A DNA stretch of 50,332 nt from Candidatus Saccharibacteria bacterium UBA1944 (GCA_002336935.1 DDEW01000003.1:1-50332), one strand, 5' to 3'; positions 7,246-16,505 are shown, counted from the stretch's first letter. Numbers and translations are program-made. The notes: generated from the sequence alone by a model not told the origin.

Positions 7246-10200
7246 ATGGGGAGTATACCGAGGGGAGCAACTAGTGAAGACTCTTCGCTTTTACCAAGCG
7301 ATTTTGTTCACTTGCACAATCACAGCCACCATTCCTTACTTGATGGACTCACCAAGATTCCTGAACTTGTTGCAAAGGTTAAGGATTACGGCATGGAGGC
7401 GACAGCAGTCACCGACCATGGCACGATGAGTGGTATTTTGGAGTTTTATAAAGCTGCAGTCGATGGTGAAATCAAACCGATTCTTGGCATCGAAGCCTAT
7501 GTGGCTGCACGCAGTCGGTTCGATAGAGACCCAGCCAAAGATAAAGCCCGCTACCACTTAACACTCCTTGCCCAAACAGACGAAGGCTACCGTAACCTCA
7601 TGCAGCTAAGCACCCTTGCCAACCTTGAGGGTATGTACTACAAACCGCGTATGGATCATGAGATTCTTGAAAAGTACAACGAAGGGATTATTTGCCTCAG
7701 CGGCTGTGCGAGTGGTGAACTTGGGGAGAACCTGCGCGTCGATAACTATGAAGAAGCAAAGCGCATCGCCAAGTGGTATAAAAGCATTTTTAACAATCGT
7801 TATTATCTAGAGCTCCAAGATCATGGCCACCAAGACGCTCCCTATACATGGCCTGTGCAGCATAAAATCAATGAAGGACTGATGAAGCTCAGTAAAGAGC
7901 TCGATATTCCTATGGTGGTGACCTGTGACGGACACTACTTAACGCATGCCGACCAGGAAGCGCACGAAATATTGCTTTGCGTAGGAACTGGTGCATACCT
8001 GAGCGATGAAAAGCGCATGAGCCTAAAAGAATTCGAGCTGCACCTTACTGACCCTAAAGATATTATTCAGCGCTGGGGGATATCGCATCCGGAAGCCATA
8101 AAAAATACCAAGAAAATTGCCGAAAGCTGTCATGTGAATATTGAGCTCGGTAAAATTCTTATTCCTAAATTTCCGGTACCCGATGGTGAAGACGAGAAAA
8201 GCTACCTTGATAAGTTGGTGTACCGCGGTCTTGCCATGCGCTACGAAGCCAAGTCGCCCGAAGAGGTTGCTACGCTCATGCCTGCTGCATTGAAAAAGTT
8301 ATTATCTGCCGAGGTTAATGAACGAGTCGAAATGGAGTTCGAGGTGCTCGACCGCATGGGCTATAACGGCTATTTCTTGATTGTGCAGGACTTTATTAAC
8401 TGGGGGAAAGATCAGGGGATCATCTTTGGTCCTGGACGTGGTTCGGCAGCGGGAAGCATCATTGCCTATGCGCTACGCATTACGGATCTTGACCCACTAA
8501 AGTATGATTTGCTATTCGAGCGTTTCCTAAATCCTGACCGTATTAGCATGCCTGACATCGATATTGATATTCAGGATACCAGGCGTGACGAGGTGATTCA
8601 GTATTGTGCCGACAAATATGGTGAGGCGCGAGTTGCTAACATTGTAACGTTTGGCAAAATGGCAGCTAGGGCAGCGGTGCGTGATGTGGCGCGTGTACTA
8701 GAAGTGCCCTACGCTGAAGCTGATCGATTGAGCAAAATGATTCCTCCACCAGTGCAGGGCAGGCATATTCCACTCAGCGTCAGTGTGCAAGACGATAAAG
8801 ACCTTAAGGCAGAGTACGAGTCTAACCCAACAGCCAAAACAGTATTTGATTTTGCAATGCGGCTTGAAGGAACGATTCGAAGCCATGGTGTGCACGCTGC
8901 GGGAGTGGTAATCGCGCCAGATGATTTAGTCAAATTTGTCCCCCTTGAAATGGCGCAAAAGGGCGTGGTAGCCACTCAGTATCCCATGGTCCCAGTTGAG
9001 GAGCTAGGACTGCTTAAGATGGACTTTTTGGGGCTGTCTAACCTGACGATTATTAAGAATGCACTCCGCATTATTCGCAAAGTATACAAAACGGAAATTG
9101 ATTTAAGCCAAATTCCGCTCGATGACAAAGCGACCTATGAGCTTTTTCAGCGTGGTGATACAACGGGCGTCTTCCAGCTTGAATCTGCAGGCATGAAGCG
9201 TTATTTACGTGAACTACGGCCAAGCATGTTCGACGATATTATTGCAATGGTGGCATTGTATCGGCCAGGTCCAATGCAGTTTATTGATAGCTTCATCAAG
9301 CGAAAACACGGTGAAGAAAAAATCACCTATTTGCACCCGGGCATGGAAAACTCGCTGAAAAATACCTATGGCATATTAGTTTACCAAGAGCAGTTCATGC
9401 AGATTAGCAAGGAATGGTGTGGGTTTACTGGCGGCCAGGCAGATACGTTGCGTAAAGCAGTGGGGAAGAAAAAAATTGATTTAATGCGCAAAGTTAAAGT
9501 GGACTTTGTGAAGGGTGCAGTAGAGGTGGGTGGTGCCACTGAGGAAGTGGCAGAAACCTTTTGGGCGCAGCTTGAAGAGTTTGCAAACTACTGTTTTAAC
9601 AAAAGTCACGCCGCATGTTACGGGTTGATAGCCTACTGGACGGCTTACCTTAAAGCGCATTACCCAGATGCCTTCATGGCTGCTCTGATGACAAGTGATG
9701 AAGATGATATTGACCGCTTAGCAATCGAAATTACCGAATGTAAACACATGGGTATGACGGTTCTTAACCCAGATGTTAATGAGTCGTTCGTGGAATTTGC
9801 CGTGGTGCCAAATGAAAAGAAAATTCGTTTTGGCATGGCGGCGGTAAAGGGTGTAGGGGTTGCTGCGGTTGAAGAAATTATACGTGCGCGCGACACCGAT
9901 GGCGAATTTAAGAGCATTGAAGATTTTGCAAAACGAGTAAGTACAAGTAAGGTCAATAAAAAGTCGTACGAAGCGCTGATTAAAAGTGGGGCATTTGATA
10001 GGCTTGGGACTCGCAGCGACCTGCTGTTTAACCTCGAAGATATATTGGCCTTTGCGAGTAAGCTACAAAAGGAAGCTCTGAGCGGACAAACGGACTTGTT
10101 TGGTGCTTTGGGGGGCGGTGACGCACTCATGCCGTCCATTGAGTTAAAGTCTGCGCCAGTCCGCTACACCGATAAAGAGCAGCTGATGTGGGAGCGCGAG

Positions 10201-10938
10201 TTGCTGGGTCTTTACATTAGTGCACATCCGCTTGATAATTTTGATGCCTTTTTTGAAGAGCAAACGGTACCGCTTAGGAGCGTATCACCACAGATTGACG
10301 GACAAACGATCACCATTGGTGGATTGGTGGCAACGCTGCGAACCATTGTCACAAAAAGCGGCAGCAAGATGGCTTTTGTTGGCTTAGAGGACAAAACGGG
10401 GGAAGCGGAAGTGATCGTATTTCCTAAACTATTTGAACAGCTTGGTGACAACTTGCGCCAAGACGTAGTGCTGAAAGTTTCGGGGAAGGTAAGCGCCCGT
10501 GACCGTGATGGCAACGTGGGAAGCGAAGCAAAAATGATTGCCGATGAAATTAATATTGTCACCGACAAAGAATTGTCAGAGTATGAAAGTCATGGCCGTA
10601 AAATGGCTGCGCCGACAAGCCAAGCTGCCGTTACGGGGTATCGGCGTAAAGCAGCAAAGCATACGGGAGCAATGAGCGCAAAAATGCCCGAACCAATTAC
10701 TCCTCCTAGTGCTGTGCTCAAAACTGCGTATGTGCATGTTGCCGATCCTAATAATCACGCGGCACTCCTTTCGCTTAAAAAGGCTTGCGGCTTGCACCCT
10801 GGCCAGAGCGATATCATCATGGTCCTTGGCGGTGATAAGGCAAACGCAATACGTCTACCTTTTCGAGTTGACCTCGATGGCGGGTTAATAGCATCATTGT
10901 CCGATATTCTTGGACAAGATAAAGTGGTAGTAAAATAA
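7246..10938 (+). CDS. dnaE: DNA polymerase III alpha subunit
   Basis: The 1230-residue replicative polymerase starts with a PHP domain (FVHLHNHSHHSLLDGL, AVTDHGTMSG). The palm carries the catalytic PDIDIDI motif at about residues 436-442, with GPGRGSAAGS and the substrate-binding FNKSHAACYG further along. A helix-hairpin region and an OB-fold (GGLVATLRTIVTKSGSKMAF) lie near residues 1020-1060. Length is close to the usual 1150-1200 for DnaE1. The chosen ATG is preceded by TATAAT at 7230-7235, ending 11 nt upstream, and has no Shine-Dalgarno. The first ~18 residues before FVHLHNH are non-conserved. No clear terminator follows. Confidence 0.96.
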   Translation: MGSIPRGATSEDSSLLPSDFVHLHNHSHHSLLDGLTKIPELVAKVKDYGMEATAVTDHGTMSGILEFYKAAVDGEIKPILGIEAYVAARSRFDRDPAKDKARYHLTLLAQTDEGYRNLMQLSTLANLEGMYYKPRMDHEILEKYNEGIICLSGCASGELGENLRVDNYEEAKRIAKWYKSIFNNRYYLELQDHGHQDAPYTWPVQHKINEGLMKLSKELDIPMVVTCDGHYLTHADQEAHEILLCVGTGAYLSDEKRMSLKEFELHLTDPKDIIQRWGISHPEAIKNTKKIAESCHVNIELGKILIPKFPVPDGEDEKSYLDKLVYRGLAMRYEAKSPEEVATLMPAALKKLLSAEVNERVEMEFEVLDRMGYNGYFLIVQDFINWGKDQGIIFGPGRGSAAGSIIAYALRITDLDPLKYDLLFERFLNPDRISMPDIDIDIQDTRRDEVIQYCADKYGEARVANIVTFGKMAARAAVRDVARVLEVPYAEADRLSKMIPPPVQGRHIPLSVSVQDDKDLKAEYESNPTAKTVFDFAMRLEGTIRSHGVHAAGVVIAPDDLVKFVPLEMAQKGVVATQYPMVPVEELGLLKMDFLGLSNLTIIKNALRIIRKVYKTEIDLSQIPLDDKATYELFQRGDTTGVFQLESAGMKRYLRELRPSMFDDIIAMVALYRPGPMQFIDSFIKRKHGEEKITYLHPGMENSLKNTYGILVYQEQFMQISKEWCGFTGGQADTLRKAVGKKKIDLMRKVKVDFVKGAVEVGGATEEVAETFWAQLEEFANYCFNKSHAACYGLIAYWTAYLKAHYPDAFMAALMTSDEDDIDRLAIEITECKHMGMTVLNPDVNESFVEFAVVPNEKKIRFGMAAVKGVGVAAVEEIIRARDTDGEFKSIEDFAKRVSTSKVNKKSYEALIKSGAFDRLGTRSDLLFNLEDILAFASKLQKEALSGQTDLFGALGGGDALMPSIELKSAPVRYTDKEQLMWERELLGLYISAHPLDNFDAFFEEQTVPLRSVSPQIDGQTITIGGLVATLRTIVTKSGSKMAFVGLEDKTGEAEVIVFPKLFEQLGDNLRQDVVLKVSGKVSARDRDGNVGSEAKMIADEINIVTDKELSEYESHGRKMAAPTSQAAVTGYRRKAAKHTGAMSAKMPEPITPPSAVLKTAYVHVADPNNHAALLSLKKACGLHPGQSDIIMVLGGDKANAIRLPFRVDLDGGLIASLSDILGQDKVVVK

Positions 10939-10952
10939 AAATACGTGTATAG

Positions 10953-10984
10953 TTGACACTTACTCCTTCTTCGAGTAGTATACT
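10953..10984 (+). promoter_or_regulatory. promoter of the 11001 gene
   Basis: TTGACA at 10953-10958 is followed by TAGTAT (17-nt spacer) and by the better hexamer TATACT at 10979-10984 (20-nt spacer). GGAGG lies 5 nt before the ATG. Confidence 0.55.
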
Positions 10985-11000
10985 CATATACGGAGGAAGC

Positions 11001-11933
11001 ATGGAACGACCACACGCAACAATTGAAGCACCACAAGACAACTTTGATCATGAGCTCACGCAGCCGCAAGCAGACTTCATAGCGCTGACCGATGTGCTTT
11101 TGGCACATAAACGAGATGGTGGTATACCGCTGTCATTTATTGATATGACTGTTCAGCACTCCCCCGATGAGGTGGAGCAGAAGCTGCGCGCTACTCGTGT
11201 TGGTCAGCTCATGCGTCCAAGTGATGCTCAGCTGGCTATTGAATCCGACGGCTCGTACTACCCGCAGCTTGACCTGAAAAAACAGGATGGTCGGCTTATG
11301 GGTGTTTCTATTCGTGCATGGGGTTGGGATGACAAAAAATATCGCTACACTGATCCTGGCAACACTACGGTTCCGCGGGAGTATAAAAAGTACCAAGGTG
11401 AAATCGACAAAACACGCCAGCTTGATATTAGCTTTAGCTATACAATTGGTGATACTTCGGTAGTAGAAAGTATTAGTCTTTACGGCTCTACTACTGCACC
11501 TGATTATGTATATGCAACCAGCCAAGTGTGGGCATCTACCTACGCGGAAACTGGTTATGAAGGCCACGGTGATGATAGTATTGACGAATTGAGTGACGCT
11601 GAAGTGTACGAATTTTTGGAATTAGTGGCCGACATGGTAGGGGATACCCCAGAGTCGTATGGCGAAATGTACACTCGGCAAACTGCTGCGTTACGTTGTG
11701 AATTTGAAGGCACACCACACTTTGATGGGGTGAGTCGGTTGATTGATTTACTATGGCCTGCTCAGGCATGCTATGAATTGCTGGAAAGACCCTACGCTAA
11801 TAATGAAACAATCGTATCGGCGCTCCGTTCAGGCGATGCCGAACGGCAACGAACGGCTGATGAAGCCTTGGCGGAGGCGGTGATGTACTACGAACAAATG
11901 CGCAAGCGTACTGCTAGCCCGCCTGATGCATAA
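11001..11933 (+). CDS. hypothetical acidic protein
   Basis: This 310-residue soluble protein is not recognised. It is acidic, without signal peptide or membrane segment. A central beta-rich stretch (LDISFSYTIGDTSVVESISLYG) is followed by a helical C-terminal half. ATG 11001 was chosen because GGAGG sits just upstream, rather than an in-frame upstream start inside the promoter. The 3' end overlaps the convergent methylase gene by 20 nt. Confidence 0.75.
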   Translation: MERPHATIEAPQDNFDHELTQPQADFIALTDVLLAHKRDGGIPLSFIDMTVQHSPDEVEQKLRATRVGQLMRPSDAQLAIESDGSYYPQLDLKKQDGRLMGVSIRAWGWDDKKYRYTDPGNTTVPREYKKYQGEIDKTRQLDISFSYTIGDTSVVESISLYGSTTAPDYVYATSQVWASTYAETGYEGHGDDSIDELSDAEVYEFLELVADMVGDTPESYGEMYTRQTAALRCEFEGTPHFDGVSRLIDLLWPAQACYELLERPYANNETIVSALRSGDAERQRTADEALAEAVMYYEQMRKRTASPPDA

Positions 11934-12408
11934 TGCTATAGAGCGCAATCCCTGTAGCGACGCTCACATTAAACGATTCTTTCTGGCCTGCCATTGGTAT
12001 TTCAACAATATCATCACACATAGCCAGGAGCTCTGGCGCAATGCCATCGACTTCCTCGCCTAATAGAAGGGCTATTTTTGCGTGTGGATGGTAAGCGGAA
12101 AGGATGATGGAGTGAGGTGACTGCTCAAGGCCGACAATATGATATCCTTGTTGTTTGAGGAGCTCGATAGGCGGTTGTTCAGTATGAGTAAAGGGGACAA
12201 TTGTTTCTGCACCTAACGCTGTTTTATGAATTTGCTTTGTAGTTTTAGTGGCAATATGGGGTAACCGCGTGTCATTAATTGTTTGGGGGTAAGGGCTGTA
12301 GCCGCTGAGAATTATTTGTTGTATGCCAAGTCCCTCGCAGGTGCGAAAAATACTTCCCACATTGTGAGTACTACGAATATTGTGAGCAATAACAATAATT
12401 TCTGGCAC
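11914..12408 (-). CDS. SpoU/TrmH-family RNA methyltransferase
   Basis: The 164-residue SPOUT-fold protein is short and has no N-terminal RNA-binding extension. Motif 1 is IRSTHNVGSIFRTCEGLG, motif 2 is IALLLGEEVDGI and motif 3 is IPMAGQKESFNVSVATGIAL, all in the expected order for the knotted AdoMet site. It probably 2'-O-methylates a tRNA or rRNA nucleotide; the target is not known. The start is GTG 12408; a TATACT -10 box (complement of 12415-12420) ends 7 nt upstream without Shine-Dalgarno. Confidence 0.88.
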   Translation of the reverse strand: MPEIIVIAHNIRSTHNVGSIFRTCEGLGIQQIILSGYSPYPQTINDTRLPHIATKTTKQIHKTALGAETIVPFTHTEQPPIELLKQQGYHIVGLEQSPHSIILSAYHPHAKIALLLGEEVDGIAPELLAMCDDIVEIPMAGQKESFNVSVATGIALYSIMHQAG

Positions 12409-12460
12409 GACCTTAGTATATCACTGTTGTTTGCATAAGCTTTTTGCTACACTATGTATA

Positions 12461-14083
12461 GTGAACGAAGAAGAAATCCAGCAGCGTCGGCGAGAACAAG
12501 ATGAGCGCTCCACTCAGCAGCGGGCTGCTATTTTGGGACTCCAATACCTTGATACACGTCAGATTGAAAATGACCTGCCACTAGCTAATGATGTTATGCC
12601 AGTTGATGCGATGCACCGCGATCGCATGGTACCCCTCGTGAAGGGTGATAGCCAGAACATGTTCCAGTTTGGTGTCACTGCGCAGACTCCTCAATCTGTC
12701 ATACAGCGCATGACAGGCGAATACAATGAAAAGGGCGTGACAGTTCAGTTCCTATTGATAAGCTTGAGCGGGTATCGGGCGTTTATGAATCGCTACGATC
12801 CACCAAAGAAGGTGGTATACGACGACATCGAGATTGCCAAAGAAGGTGACAGCGATACGATTAACCAGGTGAGCCAAACGCTTAATACGGTGAGTAGCGA
12901 AGAAGTATTCGACTTTATCATAGCGCAGGCTGACAAGCTGGGGGCAAGTGACATTCACATTGAAAATGAGCGCGATAATATTCGTGTGCGGTTGCGCGTC
13001 GATGGCACGCTTCACCCTGTAGCACACCTGGGGCGAGACAAATACCGCGTGATTATGGGCGAACTTGCGAGCCGCGCCGGGATCAGCAGCGCAGCCACTG
13101 AAAGCCAGTCTGGCCACATGCAACGTGAGATAACCGACGAGGCGGGCACTCATTTGTTGAATCTCCGTGTTGAAACCGTTCCAACGCTCTATGGTCAAGA
13201 TGCGGTCATGCGCCTGTTTAACTTTGATGAAAGCCTGCTAAACCTTGACCTCCTTGGCATACCCGACAAACAACGGCACGAGATTGACGAAATTGTGAGT
13301 CATCCTCGTGGACTGGTACTCATGGTAGGCCCAACCGGGAGTGGTAAATCAACCACCCTCTACAGCATGTTGAATGCTTTAAATACGCCTGATCGAAAGT
13401 TAATTACCCTTGAAGACCCGATTGAATATGGGTTGACGGGTATTTCACAGATACCTATTGATACAACTGGGGGTCAACACTTTGCTGACGGGTTGCGCAG
13501 CGTGCTGCGACTTGACCCCGATGTCGTGATGGTAGGCGAGATTCGCGACCAAGATACAGCGCGTACGGCAATTCAAGCGTCAATTACCGGGCATCTGGTG
13601 CTGAGCAGCTTTCACGCCAACAGTACCAGCGCGGCATTTAGCCGTATGATTGACATGATTGGCGTTAACCCTATTTTCAGTTCTGCAATTCGCCTAGTGA
13701 TTGCTCAGCGTTTAGTGCGACGGCTGGTTGACGACACCAAAGAAGAATACGAACCCGACGAAGCAACGCGAAGCTATGTTAAACGTGTGCTTGAGGGTAT
13801 CCCTGAAGACACTGAGCATCCAAATCTAGACACCTTTAAACTATGGCGTCCTGTGCCGAGTGATGATGCTCCGTTTGGCTACAAAGGACGCATTGTGATA
13901 ATGGAACAAATGGTAGTAACTGAAGAAATACAAAAGTTCATTCGTGGTGATGTTGAAGACGTTCACCCCGAAGCCATTGAAAAAGTTGCTAAACAAGAAG
14001 GTATGCTCACCTTAGAACAAGTCGGTGTGCTGGCTGCGCTACGCGGCGAAACTACGCTCGACGAAGTCGGCCGCGTTGTATAG
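12461..14083 (+). CDS. pilB: type IV pilus / type II secretion ATPase (PilB/GspE-like)
   Basis: The 540-residue hexameric ATPase would drive pilus extension or pseudopilus assembly at the inner face of the membrane. It shows Walker A VGPTGSGKSTTLYS (about residues 289-302), an Asp box (ITLEDPIEYG), Walker B RLDPDVVMVGEIRD and the His box AIQASITGHLVLSSFHAN. An N-terminal docking region ends with ASDIHIE. The tetracysteine zinc site found in many PilB/GspE proteins is absent between the RRLVDD and YKGRI segments. The start is GTG 12461; TACACT at 12448-12453 ends 8 nt before it, suggesting a leaderless mRNA. No other pilus genes lie beside it. Confidence 0.92.
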   Translation: MNEEEIQQRRREQDERSTQQRAAILGLQYLDTRQIENDLPLANDVMPVDAMHRDRMVPLVKGDSQNMFQFGVTAQTPQSVIQRMTGEYNEKGVTVQFLLISLSGYRAFMNRYDPPKKVVYDDIEIAKEGDSDTINQVSQTLNTVSSEEVFDFIIAQADKLGASDIHIENERDNIRVRLRVDGTLHPVAHLGRDKYRVIMGELASRAGISSAATESQSGHMQREITDEAGTHLLNLRVETVPTLYGQDAVMRLFNFDESLLNLDLLGIPDKQRHEIDEIVSHPRGLVLMVGPTGSGKSTTLYSMLNALNTPDRKLITLEDPIEYGLTGISQIPIDTTGGQHFADGLRSVLRLDPDVVMVGEIRDQDTARTAIQASITGHLVLSSFHANSTSAAFSRMIDMIGVNPIFSSAIRLVIAQRLVRRLVDDTKEEYEPDEATRSYVKRVLEGIPEDTEHPNLDTFKLWRPVPSDDAPFGYKGRIVIMEQMVVTEEIQKFIRGDVEDVHPEAIEKVAKQEGMLTLEQVGVLAALRGETTLDEVGRVV

Positions 14084-14133
14084 GCTAGCAAAGAACGGCG
14101 CTACTTGCTACTATGCATGCATAGGAGGATGAG

Positions 14134-14535
14134 ATGACGAGTGAAAAAATACATGGTGGTGGGGAATACCCCGCGAGTGATTTTCGTCAACTTCAGCAGG
14201 TTGTGAAGGCTTTTGCAGATGCGCGGGGCACTATGCTGTCTGCTGCCAGAGGGTGTGCGGCTGAGGACTTATTAAATATTGCGAGATACGGGAATGGCGT
14301 GGAGCCTAAAGACGCTGGACCCGCAAAGCGTCCCGTATACAATGAGCTTCTTCTGGACAATAATTCGCCGATTGCGCATGCGCTTGCGGCTAGAGCGGCG
14401 TCGCTCGCAGCGGTAGATCCTACTCCCGATATGGTTCGACGTGCAGCATATGTTCTCGACGATTTATGGAATGGAGAGCTTACGACGACACAGCAAGCCA
14501 ACGATGAGCACATTACCTATATTCAAGGTCAATAA
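14134..14535 (+). CDS. hypothetical protein
   Basis: This 133-residue protein is soluble and mostly helical with Ala-rich stretches and no recognisable motif. A strong AGGAGG precedes the ATG. The stop lies one base from the stop of the convergent malic enzyme gene. Function unknown. Confidence 0.7.
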   Translation: MTSEKIHGGGEYPASDFRQLQQVVKAFADARGTMLSAARGCAAEDLLNIARYGNGVEPKDAGPAKRPVYNELLLDNNSPIAHALAARAASLAAVDPTPDMVRRAAYVLDDLWNGELTTTQQANDEHITYIQGQ

Positions 14536-14536
14536 G

Positions 14537-15670
14537 CTACTTGATGGCACGCGCTATTGCATCGACTAGGCGTGGATCAAATACACTGGGGATTACTTCA
14601 TTAGGAGTGGGGGACTCGATGAGGCTGGCAATGACTTCGGCGGCTGCGATTTTGTGTTCATCAGTAATCTTTTTAACTCCATGGTCAAGCGCCCCGCGGA
14701 ATATGCCCGGGAAAGCAATCGCATTATTCACCTGATTAGGGAAGTCGCTGCGCCCAGTTGCAATTACCGCTACACCTGCGGCCTTAGCCTCTTCGGGCAT
14801 TATTTCTGGTGTTGGGTTGGCAAGGGCAAATACCACCGGCTTTGGCGCCATCTTCGCTACCATTTCTTTCGTGAGAAGCCCTGGTTTGCTGACGCCGATG
14901 AAGATATCCGCACCAACGATAGCATCATCAAGCGTACCTGATATGCCGGTTTCGAGATACGTCATGAGCGCGCGCTTTTCTTCGTTAAGGTCCGTTCTGT
15001 TGTCACTAATAATTCCTTTACTGTCGACAGCGTAAATACTGCCGACGCCATACATGTGGAGCAGCTTCGCGATGGCCGTACCGGCGGCTCCAGCGCCAAT
15101 GAGCACTACTTTGCAATCATAGAGGTTTTTACCAACTACCTTCATAGCGTTAATGAGACCCGCTAGCGTAACGACGGCAGTTCCATGCTGATCGTCGTGG
15201 AACACGGGAATATCGCACTGCTCCTTCAGGCGCTCCTCTACTTCAAAGCAAAGCGGTGCGGCAATATCTTCTAAGTTAATTGCCCCAAAACTAGGAGCAA
15301 TGGCTTTGATGGTGGCAACGATTTCATCCGCTGTATGAACATCAAGAATAATAGGAACACTATCGATATTAGCAAAACGCTTAAAAAGCAGCGCCTTACC
15401 TTCCATAACTGGCATACTTGCCCTGGGACCAATATTTCCTAACCCAAGTACCGCAGAGCCATCGCTGATAACCGCGACAAGATTATTAGTCCAGGTATAG
15501 GTGCTCATTTTTGAAGGGTCTTCAGCAATGACGCGACTCACTTCGGCAACACCTGGTGTATAGTAGGCGCTCAGTTTCTCTTTATCAAGCGTGCCGGTGT
15601 CGCGCAGTGTAGTGGTGATTTTACCTTTGTATCGTTGGTGTAGCTCAAGAGCAAGTGCGTTGTAGTCCAT
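14537..15670 (-). CDS. malic enzyme (short bacterial type)
   Basis: The 377-residue enzyme oxidatively decarboxylates malate to pyruvate with NAD(P)+. The N-terminal domain has the YTPGVAEVSR and SDGSAVLGLGNIGPRASMPVMEGKALLFK region that binds substrate. HDDQHGTAVVTLAGL (metal-binding Asp/His) and the Rossmann loop VVLIGAGAAGTAIAKLL follow. The length matches the short form lacking the phosphotransacetylase-like domain. The cofactor cannot be fixed by eye. TATACT (complement of 15678-15683) ends 8 nt before the ATG; no Shine-Dalgarno. It is divergent from the large RNA. Confidence 0.93.
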   Translation of the reverse strand: MDYNALALELHQRYKGKITTTLRDTGTLDKEKLSAYYTPGVAEVSRVIAEDPSKMSTYTWTNNLVAVISDGSAVLGLGNIGPRASMPVMEGKALLFKRFANIDSVPIILDVHTADEIVATIKAIAPSFGAINLEDIAAPLCFEVEERLKEQCDIPVFHDDQHGTAVVTLAGLINAMKVVGKNLYDCKVVLIGAGAAGTAIAKLLHMYGVGSIYAVDSKGIISDNRTDLNEEKRALMTYLETGISGTLDDAIVGADIFIGVSKPGLLTKEMVAKMAPKPVVFALANPTPEIMPEEAKAAGVAVIATGRSDFPNQVNNAIAFPGIFRGALDHGVKKITDEHKIAAAEVIASLIESPTPNEVIPSVFDPRLVDAIARAIK

Positions 15671-15707
15671 ATACCCTAGTATAGTCTATTTAGATTGATT
15701 CTTGAGA

Positions 15708-15736
15708 TTGACTAACAATGTATTTTATAGTATGAT
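15708..15736 (+). promoter_or_regulatory. strong sigma70-type promoter of the large RNA
   Basis: TTGACT (15708-15713), 17-nt spacer, TATGAT (15731-15736). The nusA promoter in this window has the same hexamers and spacing. Transcription would start near 15743; no coding gene follows. Confidence 0.8.
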
Positions 15737-15742
15737 TTAGTT

Positions 15743-16449
15743 TATCAAATATGCAGAGGGTAACCCCTGCTTTTTTGATCGAACATTTTGCAAAGAGACC
15801 CTGCTGAGCGAAGCCATTTGCTTGTCATTACTGGTGACGAGTGTATAGCCTCGCTCAGCATACGAGGACAGTGAAGTCTAGTGTGTACGCCCGCTAGGGC
15901 TGAGTTGAGAACGAGGATCGTTCAAAAATCGGCCATTTGTCTCAACCTTTACCGGTTGATGGACAGGGCAAATGTGGTGTACTCACCGATTGCCTTTTTG
16001 GGCAATTGCTTCCATGTGAAGTACGTTGCGTTGTCTTGCCGTGCATAGAGAGCTTTGAGCGGAGCATTAATCAGTAGTTATCCCATAGTCTTTTGCGGCC
16101 ATAGGTAATGGTTGTGCAGAAGGTGCGGGGAATCTGCTTTGAGCGATGTCTGCTTGGCAATAAAATGCATGATAGTGCGAAAGAGAATGGTAGGCGATTA
16201 CCTACGTAGTTGTCGCGAGCCCCTTGTGAGAACCCTCTTCACGCCATGTGGCTTATATAACGAACAAGTGCTATGTACCTCGCGTACATGTCAGTGTCCT
16301 CAGGAGCGGAGTGTCAAAGTGACCATTGGTCAACCAGGGCACGCCGCAAAATGGTGTGTTCGGTTTGGTGCCGCCAGTGGGTCTCTTTGCCACTGCTTCC
16401 ATAGGTGTGTTCCTATGCTGATGAGTCTAAAAGGACGAAAAGCGCCCCG
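15743..16449 (+). ncRNA. large structured non-coding RNA ending in a hammerhead ribozyme
   Basis: About 700 nt without a credible gene lie between a consensus promoter and rplS. The predicted RNA opens with a 5' hairpin (ATCAAA 15744-15749 / TTTGAT 15774-15779, enclosing GCAG..CTGC). It contains many exact stems: GCTGAGCGA/TCGCTCAGC (15803-15811/15851-15859), GAACGA/TCGTTC (15909-15923), GTTGAGA/TCTCAAC (15904-15910/15940-15946), ATTGCC/GGCAAT (15989-16006), GTAGG/CCTAC (16190-16205), ATGTAC/GTACAT (16273-16289), TGACC/GGTCA (16320-16332) and AGTGG/CCACT (16376-16394). I found neither the conserved GAGGAAAGUCC core of RNase P RNA nor a tmRNA tRNA-like domain. The class is unknown to me. The 3' limit is set by the ribozyme. 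Confidence 0.7.
16394..16444 (+). ncRNA. hammerhead ribozyme (ends in stem III)
   Basis: All core positions are present: CTGATGA at 16418-16424 and GAAA at 16437-16440. Stem I is a perfect 6-bp hairpin, CATAGG/CCTATG (16400-16405/16412-16417). Stem II is GTCT/GGAC (16425-16428/16433-16436) with an AAAA loop. Stem III pairs 16394-16398 with 16440-16444 (one G-T wobble). The cleavage triplet is TTC, an NUH site, predicting cleavage between 16399 and 16400. Both ends lie in stem III, the type III topology. Cleavage would separate the large RNA from the rplS message. Confidence 0.85.
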
Positions 16450-16499
16450 TACCCCTTTTAAAAGAGCAAAAAGTATGCTATAGTTAATAGTCGAATTGC

Positions 16500-16505
16500 T
16501 ATAAT
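16500..16505 (+). promoter_or_regulatory. -10 box for rplS
   Basis: TATAAT 20 nt before the rplS ATG; a second candidate TATAGT lies just upstream near 16479. No good -35 is visible. Confidence 0.5.

Noticed and set aside
15754..15776. Hairpin plus T6 read as a terminator right after the RNA promoter
   Set aside because: The stem is short with a bulge, and the T-run can pair with upstream bases to form a longer 5' hairpin; a terminator 30 nt after a consensus promoter would leave the structured region unexplained. Not fully excluded.
15743..16449. RNase P RNA or tmRNA
   Set aside because: The conserved RNase P core and the tmRNA tRNA-like ends with encoded CCA were looked for and not found.
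16112..16483. A 123-codon Cys-rich frame in the large-RNA region
   Set aside because: No Shine-Dalgarno or leaderless -10 box, implausible composition, and it overlaps the RNA stems and the hammerhead.
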